A stretch of DNA of 64,000 bases, from contig NC_014810.2 in the NCBI RefSeq assembly GCF_000200595.1, positions 940,311 to 1,004,310 of the forward strand, read 5' to 3'. The position numbers and the translations under genes were made by a program. Shown piece after piece: positions 19,315-28,377 of this stretch (the stretch's first letter is position 1; each line of letters starts with the position of its first letter). Below the pieces are notes generated by a model. It made no database searches and was not told the origin of the DNA. It saw only the letters and a list, made by a program, of their open reading frames with translations. This DNA comes from Helicobacter felis ATCC 49179. Its GTDB lineage: Bacteria > Campylobacterota > Campylobacteria > Campylobacterales > Helicobacteraceae.

Positions 19315-20802
19315 TTACCCTTGTGCCTGAATAGCGGTTATGATGATGGTGTTGATCACATCCTCAACCAGACATCCACGACTTAAATCATTCACGGGTT
19401 TTTTAAGCCCTTGCAATACAGGACCAATAGCTAAAGTTTTAGCGGTTCTTTGCACCGCTTTGTAGGCAATATTGCCCGCATCTAAATCTGGGAAAATAAA
19501 GACATTAGCATGTCCGGCGACAACACTTCCGGGCATTTTCTTAGCTCCTGTGGCTGGATCAATCGCTGCATCAAATTGCAAAGGCCCATCAACGACCAAA
19601 GTTTCATCCAAATTACGCGCAATCTCCACAGCTTGGGTAACTTTGTCCACATCTGCTCCCTTTCCAGATGTTCCCGTAGAATAAGACAACATAGCAATGC
19701 GCGGTTCAATGCCAAAACTTTTAGCCGTGCGCGCAGAACTCAAGGCAATATGAGCAAGTTCTTCGCTAGTGGGATTGGGATTGATGGCGCAATCAGCAAA
19801 AACTAAAACCTGCGTGTCCAAGCACATAAAAAAGACACTAGAAACTAAACTCACGCCCGGATGGAGTTTGATGGTCTGCAGGGCAGGGCGCACGGTGTCA
19901 GCGGTGGTGTGTGTGGCTCCTGAAACCATGCCATCGGCATGCCCACTATAAACCAGCATGGTTGCAAAATAAGTCGAAGTTTTGACGAGTTTATGGGCTT
20001 CTTCTAAACTTAAACCCTTGCTTTGCCGCAAAGCATAAAGAGTGTTGGCAAAGTCCTCAAGATGTTCAGAAGTGCTAGGATCAATGATTTGGCATCCTTC
20101 TAAATTGAGCCCTAAACTTTGCGCATTTTCTAAAACTTGCTCAGATTTGCCTAGTAAAATGAGCTTGGCGGCTTGGTTTTGCAAGATAATGTGCGCTGCT
20201 TGTAAAATTCTAGGATCATGGCTCTCGGGCAAAACAATGGTTTTGAGCGCGTTTTTAGCCCGCTTCAACAAGCTTGCTTGAAACCTCAGAGGACTCAGAC
20301 ACGCGCTCTTGGTGTTATTTAAAACTTGATAGATGGAATCAAGCTGTGGGCCTTTTAAATCGCTAGAAGTTTGTAAATCCACAATCATGTAATTTAAATT
20401 ATTTTGACTTGCATGGGCAAAGGTGATAGGATTAGCCACTCCCGCATGTTCAAAACTCGCATGGACACGCATGCAGGCTTTTGCATCTCCCTCCAGCGCG
20501 TTGATCACAGGCAGATTGAGATGTTGGGCGTATTTGTGTAGAAACAAAGGATCAAGAGCCTGCAGGGGGGCTAATACACTTCCTTTGAGCAAAACAAATT
20601 CGTAGTCTAAAGCTTGATAGGCGTTCAAGAGGGTTAGAAAAGTGTTTTGTTCTGATTTAGCAACAAGGTCTTCAAGAGCGATTCCTAAGTTGGCATCCAC
20701 AACCTTAAAGCTCTGTTTTTGTGCCCCTAAAACTATCTCAAGACTTTTAATTAATTGCTCTTCAAGATGAGCAGAAGCGATAAGCAAAATTCCCTGACCC
20801 AT
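19315..20802 (-). CDS. pta: Phosphate acetyltransferase Pta
   Basis: Pta interconverts acetyl-CoA and acetyl phosphate. The 495-residue protein has a shortened N-terminal part (about 170 residues, without an obvious complete DRTGG domain) and the catalytic PTA domain (about 175-490) with TIVLPESHDPRILQAA, YSGHADGMVSGATHTTADT, and SYSTGTSGKGADVDKV. ATG at 20802 has AAGGAG in front and its own promoter lies just behind aroK. Intact, unlike the copy I recall from some H. pylori strains. Confidence 0.96.
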   Translation of the reverse strand: MGQGILLIASAHLEEQLIKSLEIVLGAQKQSFKVVDANLGIALEDLVAKSEQNTFLTLLNAYQALDYEFVLLKGSVLAPLQALDPLFLHKYAQHLNLPVINALEGDAKACMRVHASFEHAGVANPITFAHASQNNLNYMIVDLQTSSDLKGPQLDSIYQVLNNTKSACLSPLRFQASLLKRAKNALKTIVLPESHDPRILQAAHIILQNQAAKLILLGKSEQVLENAQSLGLNLEGCQIIDPSTSEHLEDFANTLYALRQSKGLSLEEAHKLVKTSTYFATMLVYSGHADGMVSGATHTTADTVRPALQTIKLHPGVSLVSSVFFMCLDTQVLVFADCAINPNPTSEELAHIALSSARTAKSFGIEPRIAMLSYSTGTSGKGADVDKVTQAVEIARNLDETLVVDGPLQFDAAIDPATGAKKMPGSVVAGHANVFIFPDLDAGNIAYKAVQRTAKTLAIGPVLQGLKKPVNDLSRGCLVEDVINTIIITAIQAQG

Positions 20803-20828
20803 AAATCTCCTTTTATTTTGGTGGAATT

Positions 20829-20834
20829 ATTATA
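20829..20834 (-). promoter_or_regulatory. Predicted -10 box of the pta-ackA promoter
   Basis: A perfect TATAAT on the minus strand sits 27 bases before the pta ATG in the 38-base gap after aroK, leaving a leader of roughly 20 bases with an AAGGAG ribosome site. Confidence 0.55.
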
Positions 20835-20840
20835 ACAAAC

Positions 20841-21332
20841 TTAACCTAGCACTTCTAAGAGAGTTTGCAAAACTTGAGAGGGTTTTTGGTGAGCTGAGAT
20901 GGTATGGTGTGCCATACTTGTATAGATTGGGGCGCGACTCTGATAAAGACTATAAAGACTATCACGATCCTTAAAAAGAGGTCTAGGATTAGAATCGGCT
21001 TGAAGCCTAGCTACAATCGCCTCAAAGTCCAAATACAAGTAAATCACAATCCCCGTTTTTAGGGGCGTGTAAATGGGCAACCCCCCCCCTGTGGCGATCA
21101 CAAGAGGGGTTTGCACTTGCTCAAGGGTAGCGACTAATTGCCTCTCAAGCTCCCTAAAATGAGCTTCTGAGTGATCTTTAAAAATTTGTGCAATGCTTGT
21201 GCGTGTTTGGGCACTAATTTGTAAATCTGTGTCTAGGAAGCGATGATTTAGAGCTTGGGCTAGCAGTGCGCCTAAAGTGCTTTTTCCACTGCCCATAAAC
21301 CCGATGAGCCAAATTTTAGACAAATAGCCCAT
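20841..21332 (-). CDS. aroK: Shikimate kinase AroK
   Basis: AroK phosphorylates shikimate with ATP in the chorismate pathway. From ATG 21332 the protein has 163 residues, matching the family (about 162 in H. pylori). Motifs: Walker [19 protein letters not shown] (substrate Asp), FRELERQ, and the GGG substrate loop ATGGGLP. A longer frame reaches further upstream but only through the eno coding sequence, so I reject it. The start overlaps the eno 3' end by 17 bases. The GGG loop is encoded by nine consecutive G, a slip-prone tract. Confidence 0.93.
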   Translation of the reverse strand: MGYLSKIWLIGFMGSGKSTLGALLAQALNHRFLDTDLQISAQTRTSIAQIFKDHSEAHFRELERQLVATLEQVQTPLVIATGGGLPIYTPLKTGIVIYLYLDFEAIVARLQADSNPRPLFKDRDSLYSLYQSRAPIYTSMAHHTISAHQKPSQVLQTLLEVLG

Positions 21333-22584
21333 TCCCCGCATATGCGCCTTGAATAGACTCTTCAATCTCCAAGAGGCGGTTATATTTAGCGGTGCGTTCG
21401 CCTCGCGTGGGAGCGCCGGTTTTAATTTGACCTGTGTTGAGCGCGACACTAAAATCGGCAATAAAACTATCCTCACTCTCCCCACTGCGATGACTCATCA
21501 CACAAGCATAGCCCGCTTTTTGTGCTAAACGCATGGTTTGCAGGGTTTGTGAAATCGTGCCAATCTGATTGGGTTTAATGAGAATGGCATTAGCAAGTTG
21601 TTGCTCAATGCCCTTTTTTAAGAGGGTTTCATTAGTAACGAACAAATCATCGCCCACAAGTTGGACTTTATGCCCTAGCTTGCTGGTGAGCTCCTGCCAC
21701 CCGTGATAATCCTCCTCGCCTAGTGCGTCTTCAATAGAGACAATGGGGTATTTGTCTACAAGCTGGGCGTAATATTCAATGAGCGCGCTAGCCTCTAGCT
21801 TTTTATTCTCACTAGAGAGCACATAGTGCCTGCTGGAGTCTAAAAGCTCACTACTGGCTACATCCAAAGCTAAGGCAATTTGCTCCCCGGGTTTATAGCC
21901 TGCTTTTTCAATGGCTTTTAAAATCCACTCCAAAGGCTGCGCATTGTTTTCAAAATTAGGAGCAAACCCCCCCTCATCGCCCACGCTAGTGGGGTGTCCG
22001 GCTTGGGCTAACATGCCCTTTAGTGTGTGATAGACCTCCACACTAGCGCGCAAAGCCTGCTTAAAACTCTCAAAGCGCAAGGGCATGATCATATATTCTT
22101 GAAAATCCAAGCGGTTATTAGCATGCGCGCCCCCATTGATGATATTTAGCATAGGAGCGGGCAGAGTTGAGCCATTAATCCCACCCAAATAGGCATAAAG
22201 AGGCAAATTTAAAGAGCGCGCGCAGGCACGACTAAGTGCCATAGACACGCCCAGCACCCCATTAGCCCCCAAATGGGCGTAATTAGGCGTGCCATCTAAA
22301 GCCTGCAAGCAAGAGTCGATCTTAGCCTGTTGGTAGGGGTCTTGACCTAGAAGAGTTTCTTTGATCTGAGTTTGCACAAAGTTACAAGCCTTTAAAACAC
22401 CTTTACCTAAAAATCGTTGGGGGTCTTGATCGCGCAACTCTAAAGCCTCTCTCTTGCCCGTGCTCGCTCCACTAGGCACAATCGCTACGCCCAAACTTCC
22501 ATCGCTTAAAATAACTTTAACTTTTAGGGTAGGGTTACCCCGGCTGTCTAAAACCTCGCTCGCCTGAATGTCTTGAATTTGCAT
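21316..22584 (-). CDS. eno: Enolase
   Basis: Enolase dehydrates 2-phosphoglycerate to phosphoenolpyruvate. The protein is 422 residues from ATG 22584, which begins [19 protein letters not shown] with GGAG well placed; an upstream in-frame start adds only an unconserved stretch. Motifs include [14 protein letters not shown], the catalytic [34 protein letters not shown] (metal and active site) and [17 protein letters not shown]. It is followed by aroK with overlap; in H. pylori I recall two genes between eno and aroK, absent here. Confidence 0.97.
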   Translation of the reverse strand: MQIQDIQASEVLDSRGNPTLKVKVILSDGSLGVAIVPSGASTGKREALELRDQDPQRFLGKGVLKACNFVQTQIKETLLGQDPYQQAKIDSCLQALDGTPNYAHLGANGVLGVSMALSRACARSLNLPLYAYLGGINGSTLPAPMLNIINGGAHANNRLDFQEYMIMPLRFESFKQALRASVEVYHTLKGMLAQAGHPTSVGDEGGFAPNFENNAQPLEWILKAIEKAGYKPGEQIALALDVASSELLDSSRHYVLSSENKKLEASALIEYYAQLVDKYPIVSIEDALGEEDYHGWQELTSKLGHKVQLVGDDLFVTNETLLKKGIEQQLANAILIKPNQIGTISQTLQTMRLAQKAGYACVMSHRSGESEDSFIADFSVALNTGQIKTGAPTRGERTAKYNRLLEIEESIQGAYAGNGLFV

Positions 22585-22636
22585 ACCTGCTCCTTTGCAA
22601 AAGGGGCATGTTAGCAAAAGATATTGGGTTTAACAA

Positions 22637-23296
22637 TTAGAATTTATACAGGTACATGCAGTTATACAGCAAAGAGGTTTGAAAACTATCAGAGTTGAGT
22701 AAAGTGTGGCTTGTGGGTAGGAGTTTTAAGCCTAGCTCAAGGCGATGCTTGTTGTAAAATGTGAGAAACACCCCTCCTTGTGCGATCAAGCCGGCTGTAT
22801 GGATCGCACCATGTTTGGCAAAGCTAAAATTCGCGTTGTCTGTGTAGAGCACTGCGCCCAAGCCTATCCCCCCATAAACCCCTATATAGTGCTTATAAGA
22901 ACGAGTTAGATGAATTTCTAAGGGAATTTCTAAACCTATACTCGCCACACCAAGAAAGGAATTGGAGGGGTTGGGCTTGGATTGCCAATTTGCTTTGGAA
23001 GTGGCTAAATCCAAAGCGATAAAAGCGCGGATACCAATATAATTTTTGAAAAAAGTCTGCATCCCGCCCTTAGCGCTCAAAATAGCCGGAAAACTCTCTA
23101 TTTTTGTATTTTGATAGTCCTTTTGAATCTTAATCACCCCAAAGCCCATCCCAAAATACCCCCCATTTTTTAATTTGAGTTGCTTCCTTTGGTTGTATAG
23201 ACGCGTGTAAGTATCTTGTTCCTTAATCCAAATTTTTTCTTGTGGCGCGCCTGCACACACTCCAATAGCTAGTAGCAATATCCTAATACAGCGCAA
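22637..23296 (-). CDS. Outer-membrane beta-barrel protein (Helicobacter OMP type)
   Basis: A 219-residue exported protein with an N-terminal signal (LLLAIGVCAGA) and repeated alternating hydrophobic/aromatic strands rich in Gly (GGYFGMGFGVI, HYIGVYGGIGLGAVLY, GGVFLTFYNKHRLELGLKL). It ends in CMYLYKF, with a C-terminal phenylalanine as in Helicobacter outer-membrane porin-like families. It belongs to the small-barrel group rather than the large Hop adhesins; ligand or function unknown. Divergent from the lipid-transport operon at 23.4 kb, with an 86-base gap between them. Confidence 0.78.
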   Translation of the reverse strand: MRCIRILLLAIGVCAGAPQEKIWIKEQDTYTRLYNQRKQLKLKNGGYFGMGFGVIKIQKDYQNTKIESFPAILSAKGGMQTFFKNYIGIRAFIALDLATSKANWQSKPNPSNSFLGVASIGLEIPLEIHLTRSYKHYIGVYGGIGLGAVLYTDNANFSFAKHGAIHTAGLIAQGGVFLTFYNKHRLELGLKLLPTSHTLLNSDSFQTSLLYNCMYLYKF

Positions 23297-23329
23297 TTTG
23301 ACGACTTAATCTTGTTTCTTGTTTTGTTG

Positions 23330-23335
23330 TATAAT
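23330..23335 (+). promoter_or_regulatory. Predicted -10 box of the MCE lipid-transport operon
   Basis: TTGTATAATAGC gives a perfect TATAAT about 48 bases before the GTG start of the permease gene, in the short divergent gap with the OMP gene. It is the only good plus-strand promoter before the five-gene operon. Confidence 0.55.
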
Positions 23336-23382
23336 AGCACACCTTGCATTTTGACTGATTATTTTACGCATTAGGGGATGTT

Positions 23383-24492
23383 GTGGGCGAGTCTGTGGGT
23401 TACATAGAACTAGGTACTTTATTCTTGCGCGGCAATTGGGATTTTAAAACCCCCGCACAGACTCTCTTGCGTTTGGAAAAACTCCTGAAAAACGCGCCCC
23501 CTATTCGGGCGGTGGATTTTAGAGAAGTGGAGCGTTTGGATTTTGTGTTTCTCATGCTCCTCTACGATCTTTTGGGGCGCAAGAAACCTGCGATTTTGAA
23601 TGCCAATGCCTACAACGCCCATGTCTTGGAAGTGGTGCAACATTGGGTTAAAGAAGACCCTAGTATTCTTAGCAGAGAACATAGCAAGCCTCCAAAAATC
23701 AACCCCCTCAATAAGCTAGGGCAAAGTATAGTGGATTTTTTTAATACCATGCTCAATACTTTTAATTTTTGTGGCATGGTGCTCTATTTTCTAGGGCGCG
23801 CGATCATCAAACCCAAAACTCTATGCCTCACGCCCCTCATTCACCATATCCATGAGAGTGGTTTTAAAGTCTTGCCTGTGAGCATTCTAACCGTCTTTGT
23901 GGTGGGTTTTGCGATCGCTTTGCAAGGGGCGATCCAGCTCCAACAATTAGGCTTTCCTCTCATGAGTATTGAGATGACCGCTAAACTCGCGCTTAGAGAA
24001 ATGGGGCCCTTTATTCTTACTTTGGTTGTGGCGGGGCGCAGTGCCTCTAGCTTCACAGCGCAAATTGGGGTGATGAAGATCACCGAAGAATTAGACGCAA
24101 TGCATACGATGGGTCTAAGCCCCTTTGCATGGCTGGTGTTGCCCCGTGTTTTAGCCTTAGTGATCGTGATGCCCCTGATGGTTTTTATTGCCGATGCGTT
24201 CGCGCTCTTGGGGACAATGGTGGCGATCAAATACCAGCTAGGAGTTACATTTAACCACTACATCGCGCGTTTGCATGAAAATGTGGGTTTGAGTCATTTT
24301 TTTGTAGGACTCATCAAAGCTCCCTTTTGGGGCTTTGCGATCGCTATTGTGGGCTGTATGCGTGGTTTTGAAGTGAAGGGCGATACAGAATCCATTGGCA
24401 CACTGACAACTATTAGCGTGGTGAACGCGCTCTTTTGGATCATCTTTTTAAACGCGCTCTTTTCTGTTATTTTTAGCAAACTCAATATATAA
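23383..24492 (+). CDS. MlaE-type lipid ABC permease with fused N-terminal STAS-like domain
   Basis: Permease of an Mla-type phospholipid transporter that moves lipids between inner and outer membrane. Residues 1 to about 95 look like a STAS/MlaB-type domain (VDFREVERLDFVFLMLLYDLL), which other bacteria encode separately. The rest is the MlaE permease with about five membrane segments and the signatures LALREMGPFILTLVVAGR, GVMKITEELDAMHTMGLSP and GCMRGFEVKGDTESIGT. Start is GTG at 23383 after AGGGGA. First gene of an operon with ATPase, MCE protein and lipoprotein, like H. pylori HP1466-HP1463. Confidence 0.9.
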   Translation: MGESVGYIELGTLFLRGNWDFKTPAQTLLRLEKLLKNAPPIRAVDFREVERLDFVFLMLLYDLLGRKKPAILNANAYNAHVLEVVQHWVKEDPSILSREHSKPPKINPLNKLGQSIVDFFNTMLNTFNFCGMVLYFLGRAIIKPKTLCLTPLIHHIHESGFKVLPVSILTVFVVGFAIALQGAIQLQQLGFPLMSIEMTAKLALREMGPFILTLVVAGRSASSFTAQIGVMKITEELDAMHTMGLSPFAWLVLPRVLALVIVMPLMVFIADAFALLGTMVAIKYQLGVTFNHYIARLHENVGLSHFFVGLIKAPFWGFAIAIVGCMRGFEVKGDTESIGTLTTISVVNALFWIIFLNALFSVIFSKLNI

Positions 24493-24500
24493 GTCTATGC

Positions 24501-25283
24501 ATGACACACAACACACCCCGTTTGATCGAAGTTAAAGACCTCCACACTTCTTATGGCGACCATGTGATTCATAGGGGCGTGAATTTTTCGGTGTATCGGG
24601 GGGAAGTTTTGGCCATTTTGGGGGGAAGTGGGAGCGGTAAAAGCACTTTGTTAAGAAGCATGATTTTGCTCAATAAACCCACAAGAGGAACGATCCGCAT
24701 CTTTGACATGGATATTTGGAAACTCAAAGAGTCTGAGCGGGATAAATTTTTCCATCGCATTGGTATGTTGTTTCAATTTGGCGCGCTCTATAGTTCTTTG
24801 AGTGTGCTAGAAAATGTAGGAATCATGCTCGAGGAGCACAGCGCTTACCCCAAGAGAAATATCATAGAAATCTCTAAAATGTGGCTAGATCGTGTGGGAT
24901 TGAGTAAGAAAGTCCACCATCTCTACCCCTATGAACTGAGCGGAGGGATGAAAAAGCGCGTGGGGCTAGCGCGCGCAATGGCCACTAACCCGGACATTCT
25001 TTTTTTAGACGAGCCCACCAGCGGGCTAGACCCCTATTCAGCCGATAAATTTGATGCATTGATTCTCTCTTTAAAAAAAGCGTTAAATCTGACTGTGGTG
25101 ATGATTACCCATGATTTGGACTCTATTAAAAATGCGGTCGATCGTTTTATTATGCTCAAAGATGGTCTGATTAGCTTTGATGGTAATTTGAGCGAATTTG
25201 TGCAACACACTAAGGAAGTGCCCCTAGAGGAGGGCAATTTATTCAATTCCACTCGAGGAGAAAAATTTTGGAAAGGCATGTAA
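24501..25283 (+). CDS. MlaF-type lipid ABC transporter ATP-binding protein
   Basis: The 260-residue ATPase of the Mla-type system. All ABC motifs are visible: Walker A LGGSGSGKST, the Q-loop LFQFGAL, signature LSGGMKKRVGLARA, Walker B ILFLDEPTSGLDPYS and the H-loop VMITHDLDS. It follows the permease by 8 bases and its 3' end overlaps the MCE-domain gene by 16 bases. It energises lipid movement by MlaE-type subunits from the cytoplasmic side. Confidence 0.94.
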   Translation: MTHNTPRLIEVKDLHTSYGDHVIHRGVNFSVYRGEVLAILGGSGSGKSTLLRSMILLNKPTRGTIRIFDMDIWKLKESERDKFFHRIGMLFQFGALYSSLSVLENVGIMLEEHSAYPKRNIIEISKMWLDRVGLSKKVHHLYPYELSGGMKKRVGLARAMATNPDILFLDEPTSGLDPYSADKFDALILSLKKALNLTVVMITHDLDSIKNAVDRFIMLKDGLISFDGNLSEFVQHTKEVPLEEGNLFNSTRGEKFWKGM

Positions 25284-26101
25284 ATTACACGCTCATTGGG
25301 GGGATTTTTCTAGCATGCATGGCGTGTATGGTGATTTTTATTTTATGGTTAGGGCATGTCAACTTTGAAGAAGAGGATTATATGCGCTATGTGGTCTATA
25401 CAGATAAAGACTTGGGAGGGGTTGGGGCTAACACTCCCATTAACTATAAGGGAATCCAAGTAGGCACGATCAAGAGCGTAGGCTTTGACCCTAAACATTT
25501 GGGTGTGGTTAAACTCGCTATTGACATTAAGAGCAAAGTGCCCGTAAGCAAGGATGCTACTCTTAAAGTTGCTTCTCAAGGTTTAGTGGGTTTAAAATAT
25601 TTGAGCTTGATTCAGGGCAGATCTAAAGAGTTTTACACCAAGAAGGACCCCGAGCGCATTTTGCATTATGAGCAAGGCCTGTTGGAGAGATTGAGCGATA
25701 GCGCGGGGCATATTTCTACAGAAATGCTAGACATCATCAAGAATATCGATAAAATGCTCAGTCCTGAAAACATCGCCAATCTGAGTAAAATTATTGCCTC
25801 TGTCCAGCAAGCGACACAGGGCTTGGACACCATAAAAAATAATCTTGATGCCCTGTTGGTCAAGGCGGATCGGGCTTTAAGCAAGGGGGATACTCTGCTC
25901 CAACATGGCAATCAATTGATTACAGATGTGGATAAAAAAGTGCAGGGTGGACAATATGACTTAAAAAGCATGCTCACCCCTCTTTTAATTCAGGCAGAAT
26001 TGAGTTTGCGCAATATCGATCAATTCGTGCAAAAGGGGTCCTTGTTGATGGACAAGTTTGATGCCAATCCCTATAAAACCCTCTTTGGAGAACAAAAATG
26101 A
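25268..26101 (+). CDS. MCE-domain (MlaD-like) lipid-binding protein
   Basis: A 277-residue inner-membrane-anchored periplasmic protein. One N-terminal membrane segment (LIGGIFLACMACMVIFILWLG) is followed by the MCE domain (about residues 35-115: GVGANTPINYKGIQVGTI, ASQGLVGLKYLSL), then a long helical region as in MCE proteins that form the periplasmic lipid channel. The start is TTG at 25268 with GAGGAG upstream, inside the end of the ATPase gene. The 3' end overlaps the lipoprotein gene by 4 bases. Confidence 0.9.
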   Translation: MERHVNYTLIGGIFLACMACMVIFILWLGHVNFEEEDYMRYVVYTDKDLGGVGANTPINYKGIQVGTIKSVGFDPKHLGVVKLAIDIKSKVPVSKDATLKVASQGLVGLKYLSLIQGRSKEFYTKKDPERILHYEQGLLERLSDSAGHISTEMLDIIKNIDKMLSPENIANLSKIIASVQQATQGLDTIKNNLDALLVKADRALSKGDTLLQHGNQLITDVDKKVQGGQYDLKSMLTPLLIQAELSLRNIDQFVQKGSLLMDKFDANPYKTLFGEQK

Positions 26102-26685
26102 GAGTTTGGATCAGCGGAGCATGCCTTGTGCCTTTGTTGAGCGGTTGCTTAAATCTCAATCTCAAACAGGTTTTACCAGAGGTTAGCGTATATGACCTCA
26201 ACACCCAAACTCCCCCCTCTAATGCTTGTTCTAGTAGTAAGAAAGTGGCTCTAGTGGGGGTTGTGGTCGCTGATCTTTACAATTCTAAGGACATGATTTT
26301 TAAGCGCATGGATGGGAAAATTGAGCGGAGCGTGCGCCAAAAGTTTGCCGATTTGCCAAGCAATCTATTAAAAAATATGTTCATTTTAGAGTCGATGCGC
26401 CAATGCATGGCGCTAGGAGTTCCTAGCGGGGCGCGTGCAAGCGTGCAACTCAATGTGCTCTCTTTGGGGTTTGTAGAGGGCAAAGATGGAACATATGCTC
26501 AAATTATCCTAAGAGTTGTCAACAGCGCAACTGCCAATAGCTTTATAGTGATCAAGCAACAAAAAGTAACTTTGCAAACCGATGCAAAAACCCTAGATAT
26601 TCCCATAAATGCTATCACTGCATTACAAAACATGGCCAGTCAGGCCCTCCAAGAGGTCGCCCTGCAAATTAAAACCACTTTGTAA
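26098..26685 (+). CDS. ABC-transport auxiliary lipoprotein (PqiC/DUF330-like)
   Basis: A 195-residue lipoprotein: signal LVPLLSGC with the lipobox cysteine at about residue 16, followed by a segment resembling the ABC_trans_aux family (VSVYDLNTQ, LPSNLLKNMFILESMR). Such lipoproteins are the outer-membrane side partners of MCE transporters. The ATG overlaps the MCE gene stop (ATGA). Lgt, needed for its lipidation, is encoded in this same window. The family assignment rests on position and weak motifs, so moderate confidence. Confidence 0.8.
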   Translation: MRVWISGACLVPLLSGCLNLNLKQVLPEVSVYDLNTQTPPSNACSSSKKVALVGVVVADLYNSKDMIFKRMDGKIERSVRQKFADLPSNLLKNMFILESMRQCMALGVPSGARASVQLNVLSLGFVEGKDGTYAQIILRVVNSATANSFIVIKQQKVTLQTDAKTLDIPINAITALQNMASQALQEVALQIKTTL

Positions 26686-26694
26686 GGAGCATCC

Positions 26695-28377
26695 ATGCTA
26701 CCCTCTTCCATATCCCAAGATGTCCAAGAAGACCTAGAGGAGGATTTTGAAACCAAAGGGGAAGAGCAGAGCGTCTATGGAGAGTTTCTCAAACTTGCCC
26801 ATCAAGCCTATAAAGAACGCCACTATGAGGAGGCTTTAGCCAGCTACCAAAACGCCGCAGAGCTTGGGAGTTCTAGGGCTTTGGTCTATTTGGGTGTGAT
26901 GTATGCTAATGGGCGAGGGGTAGCCCAAGATAATACGAAAGCGCTTGACTACTTCCAACAGGCCGCTAATTTGGGGGATAGTCAGGGCTTTGTCAATTTG
27001 GGAGTGATGTATAATTTGGGTAAGGGGGTGAAAAAAGATTATCAAAAGGCCCTTGATTACTTCAAGCATGCGGCAAGTTTAGATGATGTGAACGCCTTAA
27101 ATTATATGGGCTTGATGTATCGCACCGGGAATGGAGTGGGTGTAGATTATGCCAAAGCCCTAGAGTTTTACCAACAAGCAGCCGATCGGGGCAGTGTCAA
27201 GGCTTTGGTGAGTTTGGGGAGCATGCATTATGCTGGACAGGGCATGGCAAAAGACTTTGCTAAGGCCTTAGATTATTTCCAACAGGCCGCAGATTTGGGC
27301 GATGCGCGCGCTAGCTATAACTTAGCTGTCATGTATGAAAATGGCGAAGGGGTGGAAAAGGATGGCGATAAATCCTTAGAACTCTTTAAAGAATCTGCAC
27401 AGGCAGGATTTGCTAAGGCTACATGCACCCTAGCAAGCATGTATGAAGATGGAGAGGGGGTAGAAAAAGACATGGACAAAGCGATTGCCCTCTATCAGGA
27501 AGCAGGAGAAATGGGCGATGCAGGCGCGCTCTCCAGTTTGGCTAATTTATACCGCACCGGTAAAGGGGTAGAACAGGACAAATACACAGCCATTGCCTAC
27601 TACAAAGAAGCTGCAGATTTGGGCGACACGCAGGCATTTGCTAACCTAAGTGCAATGAATACTCAAGTGAACAATCAAAAGGCGCAAACCCTATATAATT
27701 TGGGTGTGGTTTATGCTAATGGACAAGGTGTGCCCAAAGATGAATCCAAAGCTTTGGATTATTTCCAACAGTCAGCTAAACTCGGGCATGCCAAGGCAAA
27801 TTACAATTTGGGCGTGATTTATAATAGAGGGTTAGGAGTGGAAAAGGACACCACGCAGGCTTTTTCTTATTTTCAAGAGGCGGCAAAACTGGGCGATGAT
27901 AAGGCTTATTACAATTTAGGGGTGATGTGCGAACATGGCAGGGGCACACCCAAAGACATCCCCCAAGCGATCTTTTATTTTGAAGAGGCGGCCAATATGG
28001 ATAACATTAACGCCTTGCACCATTTAGGTTCGCTCTACCATATGGGCAAGGAGGTAGAAAAGGATGCCTCTAGGGCTTTTGCGTATTTTTACAGAGCGGC
28101 GCAGTTAGGCAGTATCAAGGATGATTATAATGTGGGGGTAATGTATAGTCAAGGAGATGGGGTGGAGAAAGACATGCAACAGGCCTTATTGCACTTCCAA
28201 AAAGCTTCTGATGGAGGCAGTTCTAATGCTATGTACAATATGGGCGTGATCTATTATCAAGGAGAAGGCATAGATCATGATCTGCAAAAAGCTATGGAAT
28301 GCTTCAAGCGCGCGGCTAAGTTTGGCAACCAAAAGGCCCAAGAAGCCTTAAAAGCCCTAGAGAGATTGATTCAATAA
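26695..28377 (+). CDS. Sel1-repeat (tetratricopeptide-like) protein, about 14 repeats
   Basis: A 560-residue acidic protein built almost entirely of about 14 Sel1-like repeats of 36 residues (pattern KALDYFQQAADLGDARA-x-NL-x-VMY-x-G-x-GV-x-KD). One repeat around residues 305-345 carries an insertion. Unlike the secreted Helicobacter cysteine-rich (Hcp) proteins it has no signal peptide and only three scattered cysteines, so it is probably a cytoplasmic scaffold. ATG at 26695 has AAGGAG ahead and lies 9 bases after the lipoprotein gene, suggesting cotranscription. Its 3' end overlaps convergent waaF by 21 bases. Partners unknown. Confidence 0.88.
   Translation: MLPSSISQDVQEDLEEDFETKGEEQSVYGEFLKLAHQAYKERHYEEALASYQNAAELGSSRALVYLGVMYANGRGVAQDNTKALDYFQQAANLGDSQGFVNLGVMYNLGKGVKKDYQKALDYFKHAASLDDVNALNYMGLMYRTGNGVGVDYAKALEFYQQAADRGSVKALVSLGSMHYAGQGMAKDFAKALDYFQQAADLGDARASYNLAVMYENGEGVEKDGDKSLELFKESAQAGFAKATCTLASMYEDGEGVEKDMDKAIALYQEAGEMGDAGALSSLANLYRTGKGVEQDKYTAIAYYKEAADLGDTQAFANLSAMNTQVNNQKAQTLYNLGVVYANGQGVPKDESKALDYFQQSAKLGHAKANYNLGVIYNRGLGVEKDTTQAFSYFQEAAKLGDDKAYYNLGVMCEHGRGTPKDIPQAIFYFEEAANMDNINALHHLGSLYHMGKEVEKDASRAFAYFYRAAQLGSIKDDYNVGVMYSQGDGVEKDMQQALLHFQKASDGGSSNAMYNMGVIYYQGEGIDHDLQKAMECFKRAAKFGNQKAQEALKALERLIQ

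Noticed and set aside
21333-21485. Longer N-terminus for aroK
   Set aside because: The extra 51 codons read through eno sequence in another frame and precede the normal shikimate kinase N-terminus.
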